A stretch of 64,000 bases of DNA from Fagopyrum homotropicum (taxonomy: Eukaryota > Streptophyta > Magnoliopsida > Caryophyllales > Polygonaceae), in assembly GCA_033239125.1 (NCBI GenBank), contig BSWB01000001.1, forward strand, positions 56,263,501 to 56,327,500, in the 5' to 3' direction. The position numbers and the translations under genes were made by a program. Positions 19,433 to 28,376 of the stretch are shown in pieces. The number at the start of each line of letters is the position of its first letter. Position 1 is the stretch's first letter. Below the pieces are notes generated by a model. It searched no databases. It was not told the origin of the DNA and worked only from the letters and a program-made list of their open reading frames with translations.

Positions 19433-21133
19433 GTGATATTTGCAGGTTACTTTAGGTATATGCACATGTCTAGAAACAACAAAGACCTTTTACCTCTTGA
19501 TCAAGAACTTGAGAAGACTTTGAGGAAGAAGCTCAAAGAAAGAAAGATGGCTGAAAACAAGGAGCGGGATCTTCAAGCAGTGTTGGAGGAATCCGAAGCT
19601 CAACTTAGATGGAGCGAGAAGACTCGCAAAGAAGAATCGGACCGTCATCAATTGCAAATTGATGAGCTCAAGGACATGATGTTTCAAATGAGGCTGGAGA
19701 TGAGCAATTCCAAGAAAAAAGAAGAGGAGGAAACCGGCAAGATCGGTTAGAACCAACTCATCCGATGAGGATAGCGACTCTTCCATGCCACCGCTAGAGG
19801 ACATTAATCCGACGATCAATATGAATCAGTATAATCCAAGACCGGCTGCCAATTATCGTGTCCCGGCTGGGGGTGCGAGAGCCGCTCGTGTAGATGAAGA
19901 GCCAAGAAGTCTTGGCCAAAGGATGGATCCAATTCAGCAACCACGCCGTCTAGGTGTGAACTTTGATGCTGATGATATACAGGGGTTTAGCTTCAACCCA
20001 CAAGTTATTACTATCGTTCGCCAAAATCAGTTTGGAGGAACGAGTATTGAATCTCCACATCAACATTTACAGAATTTTGAGATCTTGATGGAGACAATGA
20101 AGCCAAAGAATGCAACCACCAACAATTACAAGATCAAGCCATTCTTCTTCTCTTTGAAAGGGAAAGCTTTATCTTGGTATCAAGCTCTTCCAAATGGAAG
20201 ACTCAACACATGGGAGGATCTTTCTTCGGAGTTCCTCACCAAATTATTTCCGCCATCCAAGACGGCGGAGTTGAGAGGTAAGATTAATGCATTTTCTATG
20301 AGATCTAATGAAAGTTTGTTCCAGTCTTGGGAAAGATTTCAGGATTTACTATTAGATTGCCCACATCATGGCATTTCTAAATTTGAGCTATTGGAGATAT
20401 ACTATAAGGGGCTGGATGTGGAAACACAATTCAAGCACCAATCCCTTTCATATGGTACATTCATGGACATGAGGGAAGATGGCGCTTGGGACTTCATTGA
20501 GAAGCAAGCCCGAGTCATTGAGAAGTATTCTCACCGGAAGGTAGAAGCAAATCGAGTGCAGCAAGGAGCAAAGCTAACACAAGCTGCTCAAACTCAAATC
20601 TTTTCTCTCAATACCGAGATTAAAGAATTGAAGGAAGTCATCAAAGCTAGCTTTCCAAAGCATAAAGAGCAAGATGTTGGTTATTTACGAAACAACAATA
20701 ACCACAACGGGAATGAGAACACAAATCGCAACAACCAGAACAACAACCGGAACAATTGGAACAACAACAACAACCGGAACAACAATAGGGGTTCAAACAA
20801 CAAAAATTGGCGTTCCAACCAACAACAAAACTCCGGTAATTCTTATCCCAATTAAGGAAACTCACTAACTCCACCATCTTCTTCTTCCATTCCTTTGAAA
20901 AGTCAGGGACAAACATCTAATAGTGGAAGCACTTCGGGGAAAGAGAAGCATGATCCCATGTTGGAAACAATTTTGGGAAAGCTTCAAGGATTGGAGAGTC
21001 ACATTACTAAGGTTGATAAAGCCCAAAAGGTTTTAGAAAACCAAATGTTTAGCAATGCTGAGGAAGTTCCTATGAATCAAGGAAAACTTCCAGGAAAGAC
21101 GGAGGATAACCCGAAAGGAAGGGTGATGGCTAT
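19433..21133 (+). pseudogene. gag: Gag of AthB, N-terminal part
   Basis: Three plus-strand pieces. 19433-19750 holds the coiled-coil N-terminus (KDLLPLDQELEKTLRKKL, DELKDMMFQMRLEM) and ends by frameshift. 19785-20855 holds the gag core (QVITIVRQNQFGGTSIESPH, LKGKALSWYQALPNG, LLDCPHHGISKFELLEIYYK, FIEKQARVIEKYSHR) and an Asn/Arg-rich tract (about residues 305-345), then a TAA. 20895-21133 continues in a coiled coil (GKLQGLESHITKVDKAQKVL). AthD is inserted within the codons of a conserved MAI-TRSG motif, and gag resumes at 34367. There is no CCHC zinc finger; the Asn/Arg-rich tract takes its place. Confidence 0.85.
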
Positions 21134-22892
21134 TGTTCGCCCCTAGAGGTGTGTGCAAATAAGTTTTAAATTTATAAAACTAGAATCAAGCAGCGAACCC
21201 GCAGTGTACGGATCGATATAGTTAAGCAAGAATTCCAGAGTATCGAACACAGGGATTTGGGGAGAACGAACTCGATTGCAGATTATCAAGCAAGTAAATA
21301 TGATAGCTTTGCAAATTATTGGGAAAACAACAATCCTAAAGATCCAAGTATCCAGTTGTGGCAATCGATTCAAGATATACTTAATGATGTAAAGACAGAG
21401 TTGAGATATGCAAAGGTATACTAATGTAAGGTAATCGTACGGTGAAGTTCCAAAAACCTTATATAACTCATCTACAAGGCACTCTCTATACAGGTTGTTG
21501 AGGCTCAATATAGAAGGATTCTAGAGATGAGAATTAGTGTCAAATACCCAAACTTATAACCCAATGATCAAGACTAATTTAACCGATTGAGGTTGTGACA
21601 CTCACAATCGAGGTAGAGGTTGTTGAGGCTTCACTACCACCTAGAAAAGACAAGTCTAAACTAAGCTAAAGCCAATCTTTAACTTTAGATTAAAGTAAAA
21701 GCAGGTTCGTAGACTTAAGGGAAATCATGGTTAGTTCTTGAGGTTCCACGGCCGTGGACTGAAGAACAGGCCGTAATTTAGAGTTGTCGGCGATATTTCT
21801 CTAACTCTCAGGGTCTAATCTGTTTGCGATCGATCTATCATCATCTAAGCCACAACTATCAACCCTTCACCTTAGAATTGTTAAGGGTTTTTAGCCAATA
21901 ACAGTCATGTTGATATCAATTCAAGAATTAAAAGATAAAAAGATGAAAACTTTCAAGAACTTTCAATAATCTTCAATTCAATCTCAAAGTCACAAAGAGA
22001 ACAAATAATGTCAAAAGATTCAAAGTAAACAAACAATCACCACCTTAGGAAAGAAGAGAAAATGGGATGTCAATCCGTTTTCCAAATCAAACCTAAACAA
22101 GAAGAGAGATCTTCTTGCAAAATCTTCCAAGAACTTCGATCTTCCGCAAATCCGGAAAACTCAACAGCAATCTCCACCAAAAGTGCGAGATTAGAGGAAT
22201 TCCAAACACGAACTTCGATCTCTTCAAAGAGATGTCAATTGCTTCCAAGCAAGCTAAGCAAAGCGTCCTTGCGTCTAAGCGGCGATGAATGAGGGTAAAC
22301 GGGGTAGCGAAGGTGACGGAATCTTGCTTCGTCCGTCTTTTTATAGTGTAGGGCAAAATGTCGGCCCGGCCCGATCTTTAAAAGATCGTGGCTTCAAAGT
22401 GTGGCGAAAAGATTCGCCAAGATCACGGTCGTGGAAGTGTTCCACGACCGTAATTTAGAGCGTGGAAACAAATACGGTTTGCAACATATGTTCCACGGCC
22501 GTGTAATCCCCTGGAATGAACACGAATTTCTGACTCCAAATCCACGGTCGTGGAATTGAACGTGGAATGTGATACGGCCGTATTTTAGGGCGTGGTTTAG
22601 GGCAAGAACGTGATTCTTCCCTAAACTAGTGCATTCCTCAAGCTAAGACTCCAAATTGCTTCCAAAGAACGTTCCTAATCCATGGACATATCAACTCAAC
22701 TCTCCTTTGCTCGATTCCGTTCGGAAATAGCTCCAAATCACCTATAATCAACATAGAACTAGTGTAGACATCCATATCGACAATATAGGTAATACTAGCT
22801 CACATATGCACAAAGTTCAATCAAAGACTATCAATATGAATCGAATACGTTTAGAAAACGTGCCTAAAATATCACAATATTTCATGCTAACA
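21134..22892 (-). repeat. 3' LTR of AthD
   Basis: 1759 bp, TGTTCGCC...CATGCTAACA on the plus strand. Minus-strand TATA CTATAAAAAG at 22337-22346. U3 palindromes of CCACGGYCGTGG type at 22425-22600; U5 palindrome unit at 21726-21780. Confidence 0.95.
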
Positions 22893-24236
22893 AATAACCC
22901 CATACTTAACGCTTGCTTGTCCCTAAGCAAGGTCTTTCAAAAAGCTTTAAACAAGAGTTAGGATGAAATATGTATACCTTCTTTTGGATGAATGTGACTT
23001 CTAAAGAATAGATCATTCTCAAACCTTGCTTCAATCGTTTTTCAAACTTTCACACACTTAATCAAATAGTAAAAGGTAAAGAAAATTCATGAATCAACTC
23101 AACTTCTAAACAAGCATTATAACCTTCAAACATTATCAAAATCAATCACAAGAAACTTCAATTTAGATCACCAAGTCATATAACATTCTTTTGATCTTAA
23201 GGACTTTCAAAGAAAAGGTCTAGAATATGGAAGGGAAGGGAAAACTTTAAGGGAAAGTGGTGCATAAATCTGGGAAAGTGGACAACTACCTTCTTCTTCT
23301 TATACGGTTTCCGCAACACTTCAACTTAGAGCTTCGCTCTTCTTCTTTTCACTTTTCGACTTTACTTTTGGAGTTATGGATAGAGGTGCACAAAAACCGA
23401 AGCCTAGGAGATCGGCGTTTCTCAAATTTTTCAAGAGATGCCTCAAACCCTTAGCGCACATACCATAATCCGCTAGGAATATCGCTCAATCCGACTTTGG
23501 CAAGACACAAACACCCGGCTATGTGAATGGTGCCGAGTTACTCATCGTCATGATTGACTTCCCCAAACCTATAATTTCTTTCTATTCAATTGATTGCAAA
23601 TAATTGCTCTCATGGCCCTCCCACATCAAACATGCCTTTTTCTCATTCACTTCTCCAAATTCCCGGATAGGTAAAGGAGGCTAATATTTCAATGAGGAGC
23701 TAGATGATCAAAGAAAGAAGAAAGAAAGTATTGAATTGCCTTAATCATTTCAATAAGAAGTATAGGAACTTATAACGTGATTTCAACTTCAATTTTCTAG
23801 CATGATTTAGGTAACATTTTCACATTATAAAACTTGCAAAAGAGGTAAAATTCATTCATTCAAATTCTTTTCAATTCACAATCCTTTTAAGCATGCAATT
23901 GTCATCAAACTCAATTCACAAGTAGTGATTATCATGGAAATCATCTCAATTCATTAGAAGCACAAAATTTTCAAAATTTTTCAATTTTTATGGGTTTTTC
24001 AAGTCATTTTTCATGCAATGCAATAAGGAAACGTGTAACACATAATGAAGATGCAACGATAGTCTCGAATGAAAGCAAACATAAAGAGTAGAGTTATTAC
24101 AAACTTTTAGTACATCCCACCCCATACTTAGGACGAACATTGTCCCTAATGTTCAAAAGAAAGAACAAAATAAAGAAAAGAAAAAAGAAACTCACAAGTG
24201 GTGGCGAGAATGTCTAAAACAACGATCATGCATCAA
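22893..24236 (-). other. AthD 3' non-coding region with two hairpin/purine modules
   Basis: No ORF of note. Next to the LTR the minus strand reads hairpin CTTGCTT-AGGGAC-AAGCAAG (22912-22931) then AAGTATGGGGT (22897-22906), the true polypurine tract. Just after the third ORF it reads AACATT-AGGGAC-AATGTT (24136-24153) then AAGTATGGGGTGGG (24116-24129). The rest is AT-rich and alignable to AthB 41100-42270. Confidence 0.75.
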
Positions 24237-25799
24237 TCACTGCGGCGCCGGCGGAGGTGGGAATGGAGAGAAACTCAGATCATAGAACCGCCCAAACTGC
24301 TGGCGGTAGACGTCCCTCATCATGTGGTCAAGGTCGTCTAAGCGTCCGTCTCTAGCATCCGCCCGGATCTCTAGCGCTCCAACTCTCTCCGAAAGTCCGG
24401 TAGCCCAATCCGGCATCTGCTCGTACCATCCCGGGGCGTGACTGTACCATGATGGAGCATCGGATGGTGCTAGTGCTGGTGGCGGTGGTGGTGGCTGCGC
24501 CGTGGACCAAGGAGGGGGTGTGTCATACCAAGTGGGAGGTATAGTCATCCACATGGGCCTCTCACTCACGCTAGCGCGGCGAGATGACGAGCCTGAGGCT
24601 CTAGCTGGACGTGGAGAGCGTCTAGGTACATCCGGGGCCGCCTCCGGCTGATCCGGAAACGTGCCAAAATCCTGCTCCGCTCCTCCACCACTCTCGTACT
24701 GATCTCCCATGTCCTCCTCCTCCACAACCGGTGGTGGAACGTAAGGGGGAGCTACTAGCCTGTTCGCATGCATCGCAGCGAACGTCTCCTTCCAATTGTG
24801 GCGTCCCGCCATAATGGAATACTCCGGCAGCCACTCAATCCCCCTACCCGTCCTAGTCTCCCAAGGCATGCCCGCATAAGGCGGACCTCCATGTGTGGGG
24901 AAGATGAGTCCCCTAACCATAAAAGCATGTAGCCCTAAGGGAACCGCCGGTATACGGGTGCAAGCGGAAAAATCTACACCAAACGTCCTAGCAATGTGGG
25001 TCACTATCCCACCATATCCAATGTTCCCCTTCTTCTTGTTCTTGAGTTTACTCATCGTAGCCGCCAAAAGAGTGGCACAATCTGCACGGCGACCGTATAG
25101 CATACTATAGAGCAAGAATAGCTCATCCGTCTTGATCTTTTGGGACGTCTCCGTCCTAGGAAAGAGACACTCCGAAAGAACGCGGTGTGCTATCTTCAAG
25201 GCTAGATGGTACATCAATCTAGCCTTGGTATCGGCGGGTTGCCAACGGTCCTCGTCGGCGTAAATCATAGCTACTTCCTCCCAAAAGTCCTTGGGGTATA
25301 CTCCACTCGGAAATCGACCGTTATAGGTCTCATGGAACCCGAAAATGGTCCCAAACTCAACGATACTCAGATGATAGTCTTGTTCCATGAGACGGAAGGA
25401 GACGGTCCTATCTACGTGGCTGTGCTCGAAGGACGTCACAACCTCCCGGGTGATCTCCTCATAGGCGTCTTCACGAATGTTCGTGAAGACAAGCAATCCG
25501 GCTCTATCCAAGAGCCATGTAAGATCATCAACAATGTTGAGAGGATGTAGATCCTCCAACAACAAATACCTAGGACCTATCACTGTCCTCTTCGTGATCC
25601 TCTCAAACGCAGCAAGGTGGTTCTCATGTATGGTTGGGATGCTAGGGTGAGGAGGTGAAGATGGAGGTGAAGGTGAGGATGGTAGTGAGGGAGATGAGGG
25701 TGGTGGTGCCCTAGAGGTGGAGGGATTGCCCTTTCTTTTCTTATTTTGCTCTCCCTTTTTCTCTTTTATCCTTCCCGACATTCTCCTTACAAAGTCCAT
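24237..25799 (-). CDS. Athila ORF1-like third ORF of AthD, intact (520 aa)
   Basis: Single open frame in the env position. The N-terminus is strongly basic (RRMSGRIKEKKGEQNKKRKG), possibly a nuclear signal or RNA-binding tail, then a Ser/Pro-rich linker. The globular core (about residues 55-360) contains TKRTVIGPRYLLLEDLHPLN, DAYEEITREVVTSFEHSHVD, VEFGTIFGFHETYNGRFPSG, KIKTDELFLLYSML and NIGYGGIVTHIARTFGVDFS. An acidic stretch and Pro/Trp-rich repeats follow (PSWYSHAPGWYEQMPDWATG), then a short predicted helix (LEIRADARDGRLDDLDHMMR) and a Pro-rich end. It matches the Arabidopsis retrotransposon ORF1 family in style. No signal peptide or transmembrane segment, so an envelope role is unlikely. 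A palindrome unit (25810-25862) lies just upstream of the ATG and a TATA-like box about 430 bp upstream. Function unknown. Confidence 0.85.
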   Translation of the reverse strand: MDFVRRMSGRIKEKKGEQNKKRKGNPSTSRAPPPSSPSLPSSPSPPSSPPHPSIPTIHENHLAAFERITKRTVIGPRYLLLEDLHPLNIVDDLTWLLDRAGLLVFTNIREDAYEEITREVVTSFEHSHVDRTVSFRLMEQDYHLSIVEFGTIFGFHETYNGRFPSGVYPKDFWEEVAMIYADEDRWQPADTKARLMYHLALKIAHRVLSECLFPRTETSQKIKTDELFLLYSMLYGRRADCATLLAATMSKLKNKKKGNIGYGGIVTHIARTFGVDFSACTRIPAVPLGLHAFMVRGLIFPTHGGPPYAGMPWETRTGRGIEWLPEYSIMAGRHNWKETFAAMHANRLVAPPYVPPPVVEEEDMGDQYESGGGAEQDFGTFPDQPEAAPDVPRRSPRPARASGSSSRRASVSERPMWMTIPPTWYDTPPPWSTAQPPPPPPALAPSDAPSWYSHAPGWYEQMPDWATGLSERVGALEIRADARDGRLDDLDHMMRDVYRQQFGRFYDLSFSPFPPPPAPQ

Positions 25800-26627
25800 T
25801 TTTCACCAAAATTACGGTCTGTTCTTCAGGTTCCACGGCCGTGGTTTACCCAGAGACCGTGATTCGTCTCAGAATCTTGCGAATCTCAGCAAATTCACCA
25901 ACAATCACCACAACAAGCAGTCCTAATCTAATTCCTTCCAGTCTTTGTCAGTTCTTCCTAATAATCTATAGCAAAAACGAACCAAATCCGCGAAATTCAA
26001 GAAGAAAGAATAAACCTCTTTTTCGGATTGAAAAACCCGAAATGCACGTTTGTTGATGGATTTCCGCTCGGTTTGTCGCTTGGATCTTGTTCGTGGTTGG
26101 ATTTGTTGCAGTTTAGGATGAAGAATCGTTGAAAACGATTAGAAAACGAGGAATTGGAGAGGGTCGTGAGATTTCGGCGTTTAGGGCGTGGAAAGGGGTA
26201 TGTTTTTGGGTAATTTTGTGAAGAATGTGGCTTATATAGTTGTAGGTAAAATTTTGAAAATCACGGTCTGTCGGGGTGTTCCACGGCCGTGGAAGTGTAC
26301 GGACCCGTGGTTTTGGTGATTTTTCAAAGGCTTTTGAGAATTACGGCCACTGTAGCTATGACGACCGTAATTTAAACCGTGGAACCTTCTGTAAAGCTTC
26401 AAAGTCCAAATTTCGTCGCCCTTCTTCGACATTATTCTCCCTTTCTCCTTTTCCATCGATCCTACAACCAAAAACACGAACATACCGGAAGAAATCGAGG
26501 CAAAATAAAGCGAAAACGTCTATTCTAAGCTAAACTATGAATCGAAAACAAAAACGAGAATGCAATACCTTGGGTTGCCTCCCAAGAAGCGATTTGTTTA
26601 AGGTCCGTAGCTAGACCAATCTCGCAC
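25800..26627 (-). promoter_or_regulatory. AthD pol-ORF3 intergenic region: hairpin, palindromes, internal TATA
   Basis: In minus-strand order: post-pol hairpin CTTGGG-AGGCAA-CCCAAG (26586-26569), a palindrome cluster including TTCCACGGCCGTGGAA with ACGGTC half-sites (26390-26258), a TATA-like ACTATATAAG (26240-26231), and a second palindrome unit (25862-25810) ending just before the ORF3 start. AthB shows the same order with the same spacing (38587-39413). This suggests ORF3 has its own promoter; transcription is inferred. Confidence 0.6.
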
Positions 26628-28358
26628 TTATTCGAGTGCGGTAGGCGCAAACTCCTCAGCTTGGAGTTCCGGTGTGTACTTCTTGAGTCGTTGACCGTTC
26701 ACCTTAAAGCTTCCGCTAGCTTCACCCCATACTTCAACTGCACCATGGGAGAAAATACGTTTGATTAGAAAAGGTCCGGTCCAACGGGATTTAAGCTTAC
26801 CTGGAAAGAGGCGAAGTCTTGAATTGAAGAGGAGAACTTGATCCCCTTCTTTGAAGTCCTTTGGAATGATATGCTTATCATGCCAACGCTTTGCTCTTTC
26901 CTTGTAGATCTTAGCGTTTTCATAGGCGTTCAAGCGAAGTTCGTCCAGCTTGTTGATGTCTAGGAGACGCTTCTCTCCCGCTTCCTTCATGCCGAAATTC
27001 AGCCATTTGATAGCCCAAAACGCTTTTTGCTCAAGCTCTACCGGCAAATGACAAGACTTCACATACACAAGGTTGTATGGTGTGGTTCCTATGGGAGTCT
27101 TGTATGCAGTCCGGTACGCCCATAATGCATCATCTAGTTTCAAGGACCAATCCTTCCTAGTCCTTGAAACCGTCTTCTCTAGAATTCCCTTAATCTCCCT
27201 ATTTGAGATCTCAATTTGTCCACTCGTTTGTGGATGGTAAGGGGTAGCGACCTTGTGAGTAACCCCATACTTAGCTAGAAGAGCTTCAAAGCGACGGGCT
27301 ATGAAGTGAGAACCTACATCACTAATGATTGTCCTTGGTGTTCCAAATCGCGGAAAGATGGTCTTGTTGAAGAACTTAACCACCACCATGGCATCATTTG
27401 TGGGAGAGGCAATTGCTTCCACCCATCTAGAAACGTAGTCTACCGCCAATAGTATGTATTGGTTTCCACAAGAAGATGGGAATGGTCCCATGAAATCGAC
27501 TCCCCAAACGTCGAAAATCTCCACCTCTTGGATGTTGTTGAGGGGCATCTCGTTCCTTCTAGAAATATTGCCTGTTCTTTGACAAGCATCGCAGCAAGAG
27601 ACAAAGGATTGCACATCTCTAAATAAAGTAGGCCAATAGAATCCAGATTGTAATACCTTTGCGCTAGTCTTGTTTGAACTAGTGTGTCCTCCACAAGGTA
27701 GTGAATGACAATGGTGGATGATACTTTGCATCTCATCTTCCGGCACACATCGCCGTATGATGCCATCCGGACCTCTCTTAAAGAGGAAAGGCTCGTTCCA
27801 ATAGTATTCCCGGATGTCTTTAAAGAACTTCTTCCTTTGTGCGTAGGATAGTCCGGGCGGTATCTCCTGGCAAACCAAATAGTTAACAAAATCAGCAAAC
27901 CATGGTTCGTTACCTTTGGAGATCTCGTTGATGCACTCCTCTATGATGTGTAGGTGTTCGTCCGGAAAGGAGTCATCAATGGGTAGATGGTCGTCCTCTA
28001 GATGTGTGAGGCGACTCAAATGATCCGCAACAGAATTTTCTGAACCTTTCTTGTCGCGGATCTCAAGATCGAATTCTTGTAGGAGAAGAATCCATCTAAT
28101 TAGTCTTGGCTTCGCGTCTTTCTTCGCAAGGAGGTACCGGATCGCAGCATGATCCGTGTAGACAATCACCTTTGCACCTACAAGATAAGAGCGAAACTTG
28201 TCAATAGCGTAGACAATGGCTAGAAACTCTTTTTCTGTAGTGGCGTAGTTGAGCTGAGCTTCGTCTAGCGTCTTGCTAGCGTAGTATATGGCATGGGTTC
28301 GCCCTTCCTTTCGTTGTCCAAGAACAGCTCCAATAGCTACGTCACTAGCATCGCACAT
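26628..28358 (-). CDS. pol: RNase H and integrase of AthD
   Basis: 576 residues in the same frame as gag-RT, separated by one TAG and six codons. RNase H: MCDASDVAIGAVLG (residues 1-14), YATTEKEFLAIVYAIDKFRS, VYTDHAAIRYL (about 66-76) and SVADHLSRL. Linker, then the integrase zinc region (HCHSLPCGGHTSSNK about 198-212, CCDACQRTGN about 241-250). Catalytic triad: Asp in VWGVDFMGPFPS (about 288), Asp in ISDVGSHFI (about 345; AthB has DGG, so the Val may impair it), Glu in GQIEISNREIK (about 388). GPF domain near 524 (WTGPFLIKRIF). No chromodomain, as expected for Athila. Confidence 0.92.
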   Translation of the reverse strand: MCDASDVAIGAVLGQRKEGRTHAIYYASKTLDEAQLNYATTEKEFLAIVYAIDKFRSYLVGAKVIVYTDHAAIRYLLAKKDAKPRLIRWILLLQEFDLEIRDKKGSENSVADHLSRLTHLEDDHLPIDDSFPDEHLHIIEECINEISKGNEPWFADFVNYLVCQEIPPGLSYAQRKKFFKDIREYYWNEPFLFKRGPDGIIRRCVPEDEMQSIIHHCHSLPCGGHTSSNKTSAKVLQSGFYWPTLFRDVQSFVSCCDACQRTGNISRRNEMPLNNIQEVEIFDVWGVDFMGPFPSSCGNQYILLAVDYVSRWVEAIASPTNDAMVVVKFFNKTIFPRFGTPRTIISDVGSHFIARRFEALLAKYGVTHKVATPYHPQTSGQIEISNREIKGILEKTVSRTRKDWSLKLDDALWAYRTAYKTPIGTTPYNLVYVKSCHLPVELEQKAFWAIKWLNFGMKEAGEKRLLDINKLDELRLNAYENAKIYKERAKRWHDKHIIPKDFKEGDQVLLFNSRLRLFPGKLKSRWTGPFLIKRIFSHGAVEVWGEASGSFKVNGQRLKKYTPELQAEEFAPTALE

Positions 28359-28376
28359 AATCTCGAAGGGGAGAGT

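Noticed and set aside
20647..20916. Cys-rich 89-aa minus-strand ORF resembling a small secreted peptide
   Set aside because: It is the complement of the Asn-rich (AAC/AAT) gag tract, which reads as Cys/Ser on the other strand.
21143..21508. 121-aa ORF found identically in both AthD LTRs
   Set aside because: Lies in the U5-R part of the LTR with no known domain; repetition is explained by LTR identity and the AthB LTR does not preserve the frame.
24237..25799. True retroviral envelope protein in AthD
   Set aside because: Position fits, but no signal peptide, transmembrane segment or fusion-peptide-like region is visible; called Athila ORF1-like instead.
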